51,018 nt of DNA from an uncultured bacterium. GTDB lineage: Bacteria; Patescibacteriota; Gracilibacteria; Absconditabacterales; Absconditicoccaceae. The stretch covers positions 1 through 51,018 of the forward strand of contig CAJBLF010000045.1 of assembly GCA_903953935.1 (NCBI GenBank). Direction: 5' to 3'. Shown piece after piece: positions 1 through 10,521 of the stretch (positions within the stretch are counted from its first letter, which is position 1; the number at the start of each line of letters is the position of its first letter). The position numbers and the translations under genes were made by a program. Under the pieces are notes generated by a model. It was not told the DNA's origin and made no database searches. It was given only the letters and a program-made list of their open reading frames with translations.

Positions 1-15
1 CTATATGTCTTTATA

Positions 16-47
16 CTATACTTTATATCTATACTTTATATCTATAC
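16..47. repeat. 13-bp tandem repeat, about 2.5 copies
   Basis: The unit CTATACTTTATAT occurs twice in direct succession and is followed by a partial third copy. It lies in the AT-rich stretch 1-99 beyond the 3' end of the first minus-strand gene. No gene is visible in 1-99. Confidence 0.6.
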
Positions 48-99
48 AAATTCAATATATCTAATGTATTTTTAAATGTTGTTTTGTTCCATTGGTCCT

Positions 100-1116
100 C
101 TACTCTACCAATTCTAATTCTTCAATTTTCATGTTTTCTTTTTTTGTTATCTGTCTTGAGAAATTATCTACTTGTTCTTTTCATAATCCAAATGCTTCGG
201 CGATCTCTGCGTGAGTTTTCCTTTTTCATTTTTCCATTGCTTTGTTTGCTACCAAGGTTTTTTCTAATTCTTCTCTTACATCTCAGATATTAACTTCTTT
301 TTGGTAGGTGTTGTATTTTTCTATAAATCATTTATCAAATAGCTTCTTTCTTACTCTCGATACTTTATCGGCTAGACCATCTCTTTCTTTTTTATCTCTG
401 AGATCTGCGTCAGGTCGTAGTTCTCTTACTAAATCCAGATTTGATTTTAGTCACTTACATGCTAAGAGAGTAATATGAATCTGATATGTGCTGCGTGAAA
501 TAATAAGTTTATTTAGTGTCTCGTCTCATATCTTCCCTTTTTCTTTCAGTTCGCTTTTAACTCTATTTACCCATCAACGAGTAGTTCATAATAGTTTAGC
601 TAACTCTTCCTCGCTTTTGCTGTTAAAAAATGGTATCAAATGTAATAATAGTGCTTTTGTTGTTCAATTTAGATTGTATTCTTTTTTCATTACATATTCT
701 AGATTACCTAAACTCATATCTTTCCAATTTCCATCTTTTGGGACCACGATATATTCTTTATCCTGATGGAGTATCTTTTCTGAATATCATTCGATATGTG
801 GTCAAAAATATTTTTCCATGAGATTGTCTATCCTTTCTTCTTTGTCTTTGGTAGTTGGCTTTCCATCAGAATATTTTCTCTTAATCTTGATAATAACAAA
901 AGGAGATCTTTTTCACTTCCTAAAGATTGGTTTGAGTTGGATATCTTTATGTCATATTACTTGTCCCTGTGTGTTGATTTTATATCCATTTCCTATGCAT
1001 AGTGTTGTTCTTCATGGTGTTTTACCCTCCAAATCTCATGCTTTTATCTCTCTTTTGGTCCTTTCGGTAAAGCTGTCTGTTATGCATGGCAATCCTTGTT
1101 TTCCCATTGTTCTCAT
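100..1116 (-). CDS. Hypothetical protein with helix-turn-helix-like segment (338 aa)
   Basis: This frame is open for 338 codons when UGA is read as Gly and it stops at UAG. I do not recognise the family. The middle (about residues 120-180) reads like a winged helix-turn-helix: a Leu-rich helix followed by EELAKLLGTTRGWVNRVKS and then ELKEKGKI. A similar pattern, HAEIAEAFGLGKEQVDNFS, recurs near the C terminus. The protein is Lys/Glu-rich and has no membrane segment or signal peptide. It lies 33 bp downstream of the kinase-like gene on the same strand and may be co-transcribed with it. A DNA-binding or replication-initiator-like role is a guess. The start is the first ATG; a second ATG lies three codons later. 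Confidence 0.65.
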
Positions 1117-1149
1117 ATTATTTTTTAAAAATATATTTAGGGTTTATTG

Positions 1150-1968
1150 TTAATGTATATATCTAGATAGAATTTTTTCTATTTCTATATGCCTTACTCT
1201 AGAATCTTTTTTTGCTTGTTCTTTTAATAGAAAGTTTATAAAATCTTCTATTAAGAGTCCTTTATTGAAGTATACAGATACAATTCCAATAAATACACAA
1301 AAATCTTTCAAATTTTGTTCAAATATCGTTTTGTAGTCTTCAGACATCATTTTATCATCAAAAAAAATATCATTTTTATCAGTTGTTCTTACGCTATCAA
1401 AGTCTCATATTATTATCTTTATTTCGTTATTTTTGTATATAACCATATATGAATCTGATGGTGCTTTTATTTTGTTTTTGCTAAGTTTTTCTATCGTATC
1501 TAAACATGTAGAAAAACAATCATCAAGATTTGATATTGTGTTTATAGCTATTGGGTTTTTTCTGAGTTTTTCACTGTCCTTTGATGTGTTCTTTCATCCA
1601 TTTGAAGAAACAACGAAAGATGCTTTTTCTTTATTTCAACGTGTCATAAGGACAGACGCTTCTCATTCTATATTTCTGTATGTATTCCATGTAGGTATCT
1701 TTGTTTCTTTAAGTTTTGCATAGGTGTTTAGTGAGTGCTGTTTTAGTTTTTCACTATTAAAATGTTTCATAGCTAATTTTCTTTTTCTCCTTCATATAGA
1801 TATTGTATTCCTTGTTATTTTTCCACATGCTCACTCTCCAATCGTTTTATTGTCTAAAATCTTTATCATTGAAGTTTTGTATCCGTCTGACACTTTTTTA
1901 ACTTTATTAAAATTTAGTAAATCTTTTACGTAACTTATTATTTTTCCATCTCTTTCTTGTATATGCAT
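1150..1968 (-). CDS. Divergent protein-kinase-like protein (272 aa)
   Basis: The frame is open with UGA=Gly. The sequence carries the layout of a kinase-like nucleotide-binding lobe: IGEGACGKI (about 44-51, a GxGxxG loop with one Gly encoded by UGA), then KLAMKHF (about 64-70), matching the beta3 A-x-K lysine. Near residue 188, IIIGDFDSV resembles the DFG-type metal-binding motif of kinases and aminoglycoside phosphotransferases. The catalytic loop just before it (APSDSYMVIY) is atypical and its Asp/Asn pair is not certain. Family knowledge: this arrangement defines the protein-kinase-like fold. Activity as a kinase is inference. It is flanked by an HTH-like protein and an ADP-ribosyltransferase-like protein, so this may be an accessory or effector cluster. 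Length is typical for small kinase-fold proteins. Confidence 0.6.
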
Positions 1969-2045
1969 ATTCTGTAGTACAAAACAGATAAATTTTTTTG
2001 TTTTTTGAATGGTAATTGTTCTTATTGTCTACTCCACTCCTCTTC

Positions 2046-2954
2046 TTATGCTGCAATTTTTGCATCATTAGTAGAAAATGATCAAATGTTTTCCACTGAT
2101 TTTAGGTTTTTGGTATCGAATGACATTATTTGATCATATCAATCAGATTCTTTTATATATAGTCCGTCATATTCACTTTTAAGTATGGCTGCTGCTTTTT
2201 CTAAAGCTTTTCTATCATTAAATCATCATCATCAAAGCTCTTTTATCTTATTTTCTAATTCTACTTTATTTTGAAATATTATAGGTTTCTTTATTACTAC
2301 AAAAAGAGAATATAATGTAGATTCTGTTACTTCAACATCATTGTCTCATTTCTCTTTTGCGTATGATTCTGCTATCTCTTTTTGTGAAGTAGTAAATACG
2401 CCAAAACTTCATCATCACTGACTATTAAGTCATGTTTTGAACTCATCAAATTTTTTCTTTCCACCATGAAAGACCATCCATGGCTCTCAATTTTTATCTA
2501 CAACTTTGCTAGCATTTTTTGGATCGTTTTGTCGATCCCCAAACCAATTTTTAAAATTTGTGCTTCTTGTTTCTAGTCGATACGTTATAGCAAACTTATT
2601 TCAAAATCTATCACGTGCAAGACCAAATAATGCACTATCAACTCTTTTTCAATTTTTATCTATTGTAATATTGTCTACTTCTCCTTTGTTGTTTATGATG
2701 ATGTCTCACTTATCAATTCCTTTTTTTGCTATTTCCATCAATTCTTTTCTGTTTATTTTTGAACTGATTGTATCTTCAAGGTTCAATAAAAATATCTGTT
2801 TATGTCTTTCTTCGTTTTGTATCTTACTCTCTTTGTTTATGTCTTTCTGTATATTCTGTAGTCATTCTTTATATGCTTTATCGTCAAAAGATCATTCTGA
2901 TGAAGAACTACTGTTTTCTTGAAATTCATCTATTCTTGTTACGGTGTTTATCAT
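2046..2954 (-). CDS. ADP-ribosyltransferase-like protein (ART-PolyVal type, 302 aa)
   Basis: The N-terminal ~135 residues are charged and unrecognised. From about residue 128 the protein matches the ART-PolyVal domain seen in phage and mobile-element polyvalent proteins: FKNWFGDW, then NDPKNASKVVDKNGEP, then WMVFHGG (the HG of the NAD pocket), GGGSFGVFTTSQKEIAESYA, and a Tyr/Leu-rich strand IKKPIIF. The second W of FGDW is a CGA codon (2532-2534), where the family has Trp, one of several hints of CGA=Trp. Known family role: ADP-ribosylation, or an NAD-binding relic, in phage-delivered multidomain proteins. Here the domain stands nearly alone, so an effector, toxin or defence role is possible. 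The substrate is unknown. Stop UAA, start ATG. Confidence 0.72.
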
Positions 2955-3075
2955 CTATTTACATTAGTTATAAATAGTCACTCAATTATATTCGAAAATA
3001 AGAAAAAGTCAAAAACGAGAATGTTTTCTCCTCTGGATTTAACCTGATACTATGTTTTATAGTGAATTGTTTTTT

Positions 3076-4284
3076 TTACTTTGAAAACATCTCCATAATC
3101 TCTTTTACGGTGAGTATTGATTCGATTCTCTCTGCAGATGATCCTGTAAACATAAGTCATTCTCAACGTCATCATGTTGTAGATCTAACCAGTTCTTTGT
3201 TGATACACATTTGTGCTAAGTTAGGATTTCCGTCTCTATATCAGCAATGAACGAGACAGTTTTCTATACATTTTCTTACTTTGACCTCAACGTCATTCAT
3301 TCTCTCAAATATTCAGCTTTCTTCTAATGCTCTTGCTGGTAATCATGCACTAGACATGTAGGTAAGTATCTTTTCTTTTGTGGCATTGACTATAGCATCT
3401 TTGAATTGTTGACTTGCTCGGCTTTCTTTGCTTGCAGCAAATCTTGTTCCTACCTGTACTCCAGATGCTCATAGCTTTATGATTTCGTTCATTTCTTCTT
3501 TGTTGGTGATTCCTCATGCTCAAATTACAGGAATGTGTATTCCTTTAGATTTTAATAGTGCAATAACCGCTGGGATTGCTGTCGACAATTTTCCTTCTTC
3601 ATTCTGTGTTTTTTCTACGTTTGCTGCTCCTAAATGTCATCCTGCTGTTGATGGATCTTCCAGTATTATAGCGTCGGGTAATCTTCCGCTTTTTTCTCGT
3701 AATTTAAGTAGTACGTTTACTCCCTTTACATTGGATAATATAGGAACAATCGCTACATCAGGATAATCTTTGGTTAATTCTGGTAAATATTTAGGTAATC
3801 CTGCTCATGAAACTATACCGTCTACTCATGCTTCACATGCAGCTTTGACTTGTTCTTCGTAATTGGTTGTGGCAACCATGATATTGATAAAGACTGCTCA
3901 TTTTCCTTGTGCTATTTCTTTAGCTTTTTTTACTTCGCTTTTGATACACTCTATTTGTGTTTTGAGTAGATATGCATCAATCTGTTCTTGAGATAATTTA
4001 CCTCTTGGATTCTCTGGTGTGCTTGCATTCTTTTTTGCTTCCTTGATATTTTGTATCAAAAGGTGTCTATATTGTGCGGTCTTGTGTAATGCTGTAGCTG
4101 ATATTGTCCCTATTCATCAATTGAGTGCAACGTTACCTGCAAGTTCTGCGGTTGATATCCCTACGCCCATTCATCCTTGAATTACGGCAATATCTACGCT
4201 ATGCTTTCATATCGTCAGTTTGTGTCATATCTGTTCTCAGGCTTGTTCTATTTTTTCCATAGGTAATGTATAACTATTTGACAT
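3076..4284 (-). CDS. Nitronate monooxygenase / FabK-like flavin oxidoreductase (402 aa)
   Basis: An FMN-dependent TIM-barrel enzyme of the NPD/IMPDH superfamily. Visible motifs are V-I-Q-G-G-M-G-V-G at the start of the barrel, AGNVALNGGIGTI, VSGAGLP, a DAIILEDPSTAGGHLGA segment and IPVIGAGGI followed by GASGVQVGTRFAA for the phosphate-binding loops. A CGA at 3697-3699 lies at the Trp that relatives carry before LPDA. The C-terminal ~80 residues hold three Cys (KCIENCLVHC) and a Gly-rich end, longer than typical nitronate monooxygenases. The family oxidises nitronates or reduces enoyl-ACP; which applies here cannot be decided. It is divergent from the small acidic gene at 4415. The 131-bp spacer presumably carries both promoters. 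Confidence 0.85.
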
Positions 4285-4414
4285 TTTTCTTCAAGCCCAA
4301 CAATATGTTTTGTTATTTCTTTGAAAAAAGTCTAGCTATTGGTTAGGATTATCTTAGGGTGGTATTTGTATCGACGTGTTTGATGCGACTTTTTATTTAG
4401 TAACCCGAAATATT

Positions 4415-4528
4415 ATGACAGACGAAACAACTACACCAGAAGTAGAAACTACAGAAACACCTGAAGTAGCTACACCTGAAGTAACTGAAGAAACTCCTGT
4501 AGCAGCTGAAGAAGTAGCAGCAGAATAA
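4415..4528 (+). CDS. Very small acidic Thr/Glu/Pro-rich protein (37 aa)
   Basis: A complete short reading frame of 37 codons with ATG start and UAA stop, followed 20 bp later by a clear hairpin terminator, so it looks like a monocistronic unit. The composition is extreme: only M, T, D, E, P, V and A, with repeated TPEV/TEETP-like motifs, giving a strongly acidic, disordered peptide. There is no signal peptide and no hydrophobic segment. No family is recognised. It could be a DNA-mimic, chaperone-binding or ribosome-associated peptide, all speculation. GC is higher than the surroundings, and the repeat of ACACCTGAAGTA within it suggests expansion by duplication. Confidence 0.6.
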   Translation: MTDETTTPEVETTETPEVATPEVTEETPVAAEEVAAE

Positions 4529-4547
4529 TTTTCTTAATGTATAAGAG

Positions 4548-4574
4548 ATTGCTCCCTAGGGAGTGATTTTTTTA
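4548..4574 (+). terminator. Rho-independent terminator after the 37-aa gene
   Basis: A perfect palindrome CTCCCTAGGGAG, extended by wobble pairs to about 9 bp, is followed directly by a run of seven or more T on the plus strand. Confidence 0.8.
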
Positions 4575-4626
4575 TTTATAAATAGTTTTCGCTTTTATTT
4601 AGTCTCTATAATGCTACACATGTATT

Positions 4627-5178
4627 ATGATTATAAAAATTATATTACTGATTATTTTTCTTATTATGGTCTTGTCGTTCACTATTTTTTCTGTTACTTT
4701 GTTTTTGTGACCTATCATTACGTGATTTAAAAGGGCTCCCTATGTTCCATCGTTTGATTCTCATTTACGTATCATGAAACAGCATCTTAGGCTCAAAAAA
4801 TGATCTACTATCGTGGATCTTGGGTGTGGTGATGGGAAGGCGCTCAGATTCTTTGCTAAAGAGTTTGGCTTGAAAGGCAATTGATATGATCTTAATCCTT
4901 TTGTGATTTGGTATGGAAAGTTTTCTAATCGATTGTTATGATATAAAGACATTAGCTTGATTAGATCAAATTTCAAAAAAGCGCAACTAAAAAATTACGC
5001 TTATATCTATCTTTATCTTTGGCCTGAACAACTTATTTTTATGGAAGACCGAATATTTGATGGATTATGAGATCATACCATTATTATTTCTAATTCCTTT
5101 GTCTTTGTCAAACACACACCTTTTGAGGTTATTCATGATGCACACAACAAAAAAGTGATCTATCTTTATAAAAAATAA
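4627..5178 (+). CDS. Membrane-anchored SAM-dependent methyltransferase-like protein (183 aa)
   Basis: An N-terminal hydrophobic helix (about residues 2-27, Ile/Leu/Phe-rich) is followed by a Rossmann methyltransferase core. STIVDLGCGDGKALRFFA is motif I (SAM-binding DxGxGxG), and GYDLNPFV is the acidic loop after strand 2. The later strands are short and the C terminus ends soon after FVFVKHTPFEV, so the substrate-recognition part is minimal. The frame contains several UGA-Gly codons, including one in the TM-to-core linker. Small methyltransferases of this form are common in CPR genomes; the substrate is unknown. It converges on truD with only 10 bp between stop codons. The start ATG was chosen because it opens directly onto the TM helix. 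Confidence 0.75.
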
Positions 5179-5188
5179 TTCTACTTCT

Positions 5189-6298
5189 CTATTGGGAAAC
5201 ATTTACTCATACTGTTTTTTCTAGTTCATCTATCATGATACTTGCGTATGATCATGATGGTAAGGTGAAATTTAATAGGATGTCGTCTTGTTGAAACTGT
5301 ATGTTTACTTTCTGGGGGAATACTCGAATCGGTCTTCTGATTCAAAATATTTTGTATTTTATACATAATTTTACGCTTTTTTCTGTAACCTTGTTTTTTT
5401 CAAGTAACCCTTGTTCTTTGTTTCCTGCAAAACTATCTTTAGGTGCTAACAAAAGGTTATATCATACTACTGGTCATGTAATTATCATGGTTTCTGGATT
5501 GAATGGTATCTCTCATTTTGTACTGGTTGGATAACGAAAAAATTGTTCGTTTTTTTTCATATCGTCAAAAAGCTTTATTGTATTTGTCTTTGCCTGATAT
5601 ATTCCAAACTGATTTTTTTGGGGATTTGCTGTGTCGATGACGATATCTCCATCCAAAATCTGTAATCATTTTTTTGTTCTGGAATGTATATATTCATTGA
5701 ATATCTTGCTTGCGTATGCCTGTATTTTAAAAACAATATCTTTTTTGTCTCTTATAGATGATTTTCATTGGAGAATATCACTCCCCTGTTTTGGGTTCAT
5801 TCCATTTATTCCGAACCTCTGATTTCAAAATAAATTAGGAAATCATTTTTTACATAAACTCATAATCTTTTTTTGTGAAATATCTTTTTCATGTATACTC
5901 AATTTTTTGTTTGCTCTTAGTCTTATATAAAAACCGTTTTTTATTGGTGTAGTCATCCCTATCGGTTCTGTATGCCATCATGTATTCAATACTTTTGCTA
6001 CCTCTCATATGGTTTCCAAAAACACTACCTCTCATCATATTTTCTTAAGTGCGCTCTTATAGATACAAATCCATTGTCTTGTTATTGCTTTTTTGTCTTT
6101 GAGTCAGGCTATACCAAGTGATAATCTAGAAATATTACATATGGAGCATATGTGATTTACGATATCCATGGTATTCATGTTTCTTTTTTCAAAGAACACA
6201 AAAAAAACATCTCCTTTGTTTGCTAAGGTAAACTGTAATTCTTCGGTTACCACAAAATCTTGTGATTTCTGTTTAAACGAAAATAATCTATCATCCAT
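5189..6298 (-). CDS. truD: tRNA pseudouridine(13) synthase TruD (369 aa)
   Basis: Makes pseudouridine at position 13 of tRNA-Glu. The catalytic-Asp motif GIAGLKDKKAITRQW (about residues 62-76) is clear, with one Gly from UGA. Upstream is FKQKSQDFVVTEEL, the usual N-terminal start of the family. Further motifs are FPNLFGNQRFG, PETMIITGPVVG in the insertion domain, and a C-terminal RRPIxVFPQK, where x is a CGA codon (5324-5326) that may be Trp. Length is close to the usual 340-370. The ORF is broken into many pieces under the standard code and continuous with UGA=Gly. It ends 10 bp from the convergent methyltransferase gene. Confidence 0.93.
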
Positions 6299-6320
6299 CG
6301 GTGTATGTATATACTAAAAC

Positions 6321-6593
6321 TTATTTTATCCCCTTCTTGTTATATTCTCTACAAAGATCTGCTAATGGTTGCATATCTTTTTCTAATATCTCTTGTAGTC
6401 CTTTTGCTATATTTTCCAAGTATACTGCTACTTGTGGATGATTGAGTTCTTCATCATGTAGACTGTCCTTTGCAAATTTCTTGCTAAGAATGCCAAAGAG
6501 TTCTGTTAGTGCATCATAGTCTAAATTTCCTATGTCTTCTCATAAATTTTCCATATTTCATTCGTAGCCTACGATCTTTTTTGGATGATTCAT
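6321..6593 (-). CDS. Hypothetical protein, helical (90 aa)
   Basis: A complete frame with ATG start and UAA stop and two UGA codons near the start. The sequence is predicted helical and charged (LTELFGILSKKFAKD, AVYLENIAKGLQEILEKD), without signal peptide or membrane helix. No family is recognised. It lies between truD and another small minus-strand gene with short gaps (22 and 24 bp), so the three may be one transcript. The C-terminal part looks like a four-helix or coiled segment. Confidence 0.6.
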
Positions 6594-6617
6594 TTTGTGC
6601 TCTTATTGTATAAATAT

Positions 6618-6968
6618 TTATGTCATAATCTTGTTGCTTTCCATTATTAGCTCTATTATCTTGCTGATTGCTTTTGTTTCTATATCTTCTACTTTTTTTA
6701 TGCTAAACTTCATAACGCTTGTTTTTGTTTCGTCCGCAATACTTTGTAGTATAGGATGTTTTTCCAAAATATCTGTTCCTCGATGACTTATACCAAAAAC
6801 TGTTTCATTATGTCTTGGATTAAGGTAAAATAAGAGTTTCTTCCTTGCTCATTTGGTCAAATAATAGCAATAAAGTTTCATTTTCTTCTCACATGAAAGC
6901 TTAGTATGCTTTTTTAGTATCCTTTGGAGGTGCTGTATGATGTTCTTGTTTTCCTTCAATTCTTGCAT
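6618..6968 (-). CDS. Hypothetical protein (116 aa)
   Basis: The frame has an ATG start, a UAA stop and one UGA-Gly codon. The N-terminal half is basic (ILKKHTKLSCEKKMKLYCYYLTKG); the C-terminal half is helical and amphipathic. There is no recognisable domain, signal peptide or membrane segment. It is divergent from the OLD-nuclease gene, with a 171-bp spacer (6969-7139) likely holding both promoters. I see no terminator or operator there beyond AT-rich sequence. Confidence 0.55.
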
Positions 6969-7139
6969 TATTTTTTATACAAATAAAGAACTCTAAATTT
7001 GCAAAAAAACGTGTTTTGGATATACTTGTAGTAAGTTAGAGTATACAGCATACGCCATAAAGTTTTTTGTCTTGGTTACAAAGTAATATATAGTTATTTA
7101 TGGTTAACATACAAGCATTTACCCCTATCTATTTGTTTC

Positions 7140-9059
7140 ATGCAATTGACCAATATCAAAATCTCCAACCTTCTTAGTTATCCTTATCAGCCAAATCTCA
7201 ATGGGTTTGAGGGTGTAAAATTTCATAATAAAGATAAAAATGATGTTAATGTGCTTATATGACCGAATGGTGCTGGTAAAAGCTGATTTCTCCATATTCT
7301 TAGACAAGTACTCAAGGTAGCTGTGCTCAATGATTATATGTATGATAGGCAAAATGTATTTATTGATAAAAAAAAGGTTATCACCATCAATGATCAATAT
7401 ACTGACTGACTTTATGCGCATTTCAGATATCCTGAGAAACCATCTCAAACTATTGTTGAATTTGCATTGACTCAGCATGATTATGATAATATGCAGTATA
7501 TATCACGTAATGCAGATATATTAAATGCTTTGGTAGCGACCTATAGTACTTTGAGTATCACGTATCCAAAATTTTCTGATGAAGAGATTGATGCTATTCC
7601 CAATTCTTTTGTCTTAGAATGTTCTTTTGACGTCCACAAAAAGACGGTTGATATTGCTCATACACATTCTCCACAGGAGAAGTTTGTACTTTTATATCTC
7701 CAAACCATAGAACTTATCCAAATTTTTATCGATATCTATAATGATTTAGAGAGATGAGATAATGCGCCCTTGGTTCCTTTAGCGAACGGCATTTGATTTG
7801 TGGGTATTGATAGAAGCCTAGAACACGTCTCTAATGTTGTTGATCCTCGTGCTTGGAATACTTTTATAGGAACAAAAGATTCAGTAGATTATCATTCGTA
7901 TATCTGATTTTATCTTTGTGTTAAAAAAATTCGAAATATTCTCTCCGATCATTCTACGTTGAAAATGAGTCAAAATGATATGATAGTGTATTCAAAAAAG
8001 TTGGAACAATCTGATTTTTATATCAGTATGTCTGCTGTTATTAAAAAATATCTTAATAAAAATTTACATATTGAATATGCAGATAAGCTACTTACCTTTC
8101 TTCTGATAGATCAATTCGGTCAAAAGCTCACCTTTGCTGAATTAAGTGATTGAGAACAATCCTTATTGTCCATGATTTTTACTATGTATGGATATGACCT
8201 TAGAGAAGGATTGATTATTATAGATGAACCCGAAATACATTTTCACCCACAAATGCAAAGAAGTTTCTGAAGAATCATAGAAAATATGAATAAAAATATA
8301 CGTACACAATTTATTCTATCTACTTATTCCCCTCTTTTCATCAATGAATCCAATATAGGTAATGTCTATAGAGTTGCAAAAATCAATGGCGAGACTATGA
8401 TAAAAAATCCCTCCTTTACCTTGTCTTCTGATGAGTCTACTTTGGTACATCTCCTTAAATTCGAAAATCTTTCTAAAATCTTTTTCGTCAATAACATCAT
8501 CATGGTAGAAGGTGAAACTGATGCGTATTTCTTTGATTTTTATTTGAAGCATCTTCATATGTCTCCTGAATGGAAAGATAAGCTTACTGATTATGAAATC
8601 ATCAATATTAATGGTAAATGAAGTTATAAGGTCCGAAGTACGTTTCTTTCGAGATTTGGTTTGCGTTCGTTTTTTATCGGTGATTGGGATAATATCGTTG
8701 ATTATGGATTTATGACGCAGAATGATCTCACCTATTATTACAAACAAGCTAGAGCTCATTATGCTTGACTCAAAAAAACGGGAAAGACCCATCGTCATTA
8801 TAATAAATTAGTGGATACTATTAGAAATGTGTTTCCTAAAGAATATAAACGTCTTTTGGTTGGTATTGATGGACTTTATAAAAAACATATCTTTATACTC
8901 AAAAAATGAGATATAGAAACGTATTTGGATATGCCAGAAAAATGATTGGAAAATATGGTTAAATTCTGTCATTATGATTTTAAGAGATGGTTGGAAAATT
9001 CTAACTTTGATGCTTGTAGACAGGAATTTGCTGATGTTTTTTCTACTATATTTCTATAA
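7140..9059 (+). CDS. OLD-family ATP-dependent endonuclease (ABC-type ATPase + TOPRIM), 639 aa
   Basis: N-terminal SMC/ABC-type ATPase followed by a C-terminal TOPRIM nuclease domain. The Walker A motif GPNGAGKSGF (41-50) contains two UGA-encoded glycines. The ABC signature is LSDGEQSLLSM (about 335-345, Gly by UGA), and Walker B is LIIIDEPEIHFHP with D362-E363. TOPRIM motifs are IIMVEGETDAYFF (E457) and FIGDWDN (D515/D517). Known role of the family: nucleases such as P2 OLD and GajA, often anti-phage. No UvrD-like GajB partner lies beside it, so it fits a single-gene (class 1-like) OLD system rather than Gabija. Defence function is inference from family and neighbourhood. The start ATG gives the usual LTNIKISNL opening strand. 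Confidence 0.9.
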
Positions 9060-9073
9060 TATTTCTTATGTTT

Positions 9074-9754
9074 CTACATAGACATATATATAAATCCTCA
9101 GATATTGGTTAAAATCACTAAGATGAATAAAACTATCAGTATAATAGTTCTTTTTTCTTCTTCTTGCGTTTGTTTCGTTAGTTCATACAATCTCTGATCA
9201 AACATATATTCGGTCTTTTTTTTATGTGTATATATATTTTCTATCTCTCTTTCTATTCCATTGAATCTCTGTTGTAGGGTTTGAATGTATTTGTCTTTTT
9301 CTTCTATTGTTTTGTCTTTTTCTCTGTAGATAATCAAAAATTTACTTATGTTTTGATTCATTATTCTTACTTGTTCTTTGTGGAGTATATCTTCTTCTTG
9401 ATTGTTTTTTTCTTGGTATCTTTGTGGATGTGATCATATGTTTTGTTGTAATCAGGTTTGTTTGTAAAAATTGTCGATATCATATTCGATATCGTTTTTT
9501 GTATGTATTTCCGATTTCCACGTATACAAATCTTTCCTAAGATTTTCTATCATCGTTAGTATGTGTTTGTTGTCATCTCTTGTTGTATATCCAATGCTTG
9601 GATCAGTTTTCTTGGTGTCCCATCAATTTGTAGTATCTCTTTCTCTTTTTTTGTCTATAATTCTTTTGGTGATGTAGAGTATACACAAAAAAGAAGGAAT
9701 AATCAAAACCCCTATCGTGATGTATATCTTATATGCCATAATTGTTTCGATCAT
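9074..9754 (-). CDS. Membrane protein with two terminal TM helices and central coiled coil (226 aa)
   Basis: An N-terminal hydrophobic helix (IYITIGVLIIPSFLCILYI, about 10-28) leads into a long charged helical region rich in Lys/Glu/Asp, with heptad-like stretches (REKDKTIEEKDKYIQTLQQR). A second hydrophobic helix follows near the C terminus (IILIVLFILVILTNI) and the protein ends GGFIYMSM. The frame continues through UGA at 9098-9100 to the true UAG. No family is recognised. It converges on the OLD gene (14 bp apart). The next minus-strand gene, at 9895, is also coiled-coil plus membrane helix with a similar charged core, so the two may be distant relatives or partners. Several in-frame ATGs exist near the start. 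Confidence 0.6.
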
Positions 9755-9841
9755 GAACCGATAGTGTATGCGGTAAAATTCCACTATATCATATTTAATT
9801 TATTATATAAGTCAATGGTATTTTTCTGTAATTATATAAAA

Positions 9842-9868
9842 AAATCCGGATTTTAATTTCCGGAATTT
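9842..9868. terminator. Bidirectional hairpin terminator
   Basis: AATCCGGA and TCCGGAATT form a stem around an AT loop, with A-rich and T-rich flanks. On the minus strand it sits 27 bp past the stop of the HTH/coiled-coil gene. Confidence 0.65.
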
Positions 9869-9894
9869 TGTACTGATATGTCTTTGATTTTGTT

Positions 9895-10464
9895 CTATCC
9901 ATTAAGAATGAAGAATCATGCAACCACGATGAAAACAAGTGAAAGTCATATGAAAATTAGGTTTTTGAGTTTTTCATTTTTTATCATACCCTTGAGTTGT
10001 CCAATTTTTTCCTCTAGTTTTTGCTTTTCCATAATAGCTTCTTGTTTCTCTTTGTTGTAATCAGGTAGTGCTATCATATGTTGAATTTTATTTTCAAGTT
10101 CAGATACCCTTTGTTGAAGTACGAAGATTACTTTATTCTTTTCTTCAAGCATTTTTTCCTTTTCTTTGAATATAAGAAAAAACTTTTCTACTTTTTGATC
10201 AATAGCGTTTTCCACATCCCCTTTGTTGGCCATACTGGTTGTGCTTTCTGAACTAGATTGATTGATGATTTCTGTGTTAAGCTCTTGGTGAAGCGTTGCA
10301 AACTCTTGTTTTAGTGAGATAACTTCTTCTTTTGCTAATAAGACCTTGTTTGCAATCTTTTTGTAGGATAATTTTCCGCTTTTGATATATCTATCGATAG
10401 TTCTTGTAGATATATTTAAAGATTTTGATGCAACTTCTCTTGTTACGTTGTACGTTTTACTCAT
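9895..10464 (-). CDS. Membrane-anchored HTH protein with coiled coil (189 aa)
   Basis: The N-terminal ~50 residues (TREVASKSLNISTRTIDRYI, then SGKLSYKKIANKVLLAKEEV) form an excisionase/MerR-like helix-turn-helix with the usual tyrosine/lysine wing. This is followed by a long coiled coil (about 60-165; LEEKNKVIFVLQQRVSELEN) and, beyond a UGA-Gly codon, a C-terminal hydrophobic helix (NLIFIGLSLVFIVVAGFFIL). DNA binding at one end and a membrane anchor at the other is the notable feature. It suggests tethering a DNA site to the membrane, or a one-component membrane sensor; both are inference. An inverted repeat at 10522-10557, just upstream of the start, could be its operator. The terminator at 9842-9868 follows the gene. 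Confidence 0.75.
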
Positions 10465-10521
10465 AATTACCTGTCATTAATAATTTAAAATACACGTTAG
10501 CTTATTGTTTTCGCGCAATTT

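Noticed and set aside
8316-8798. 160-codon minus-strand frame inside the OLD nuclease gene
   Set aside because: It is antisense to the conserved TOPRIM region and has no family features.
7140-9059. Gabija system
   Set aside because: The GajA-like architecture is present but no UvrD-type GajB gene lies on either side.
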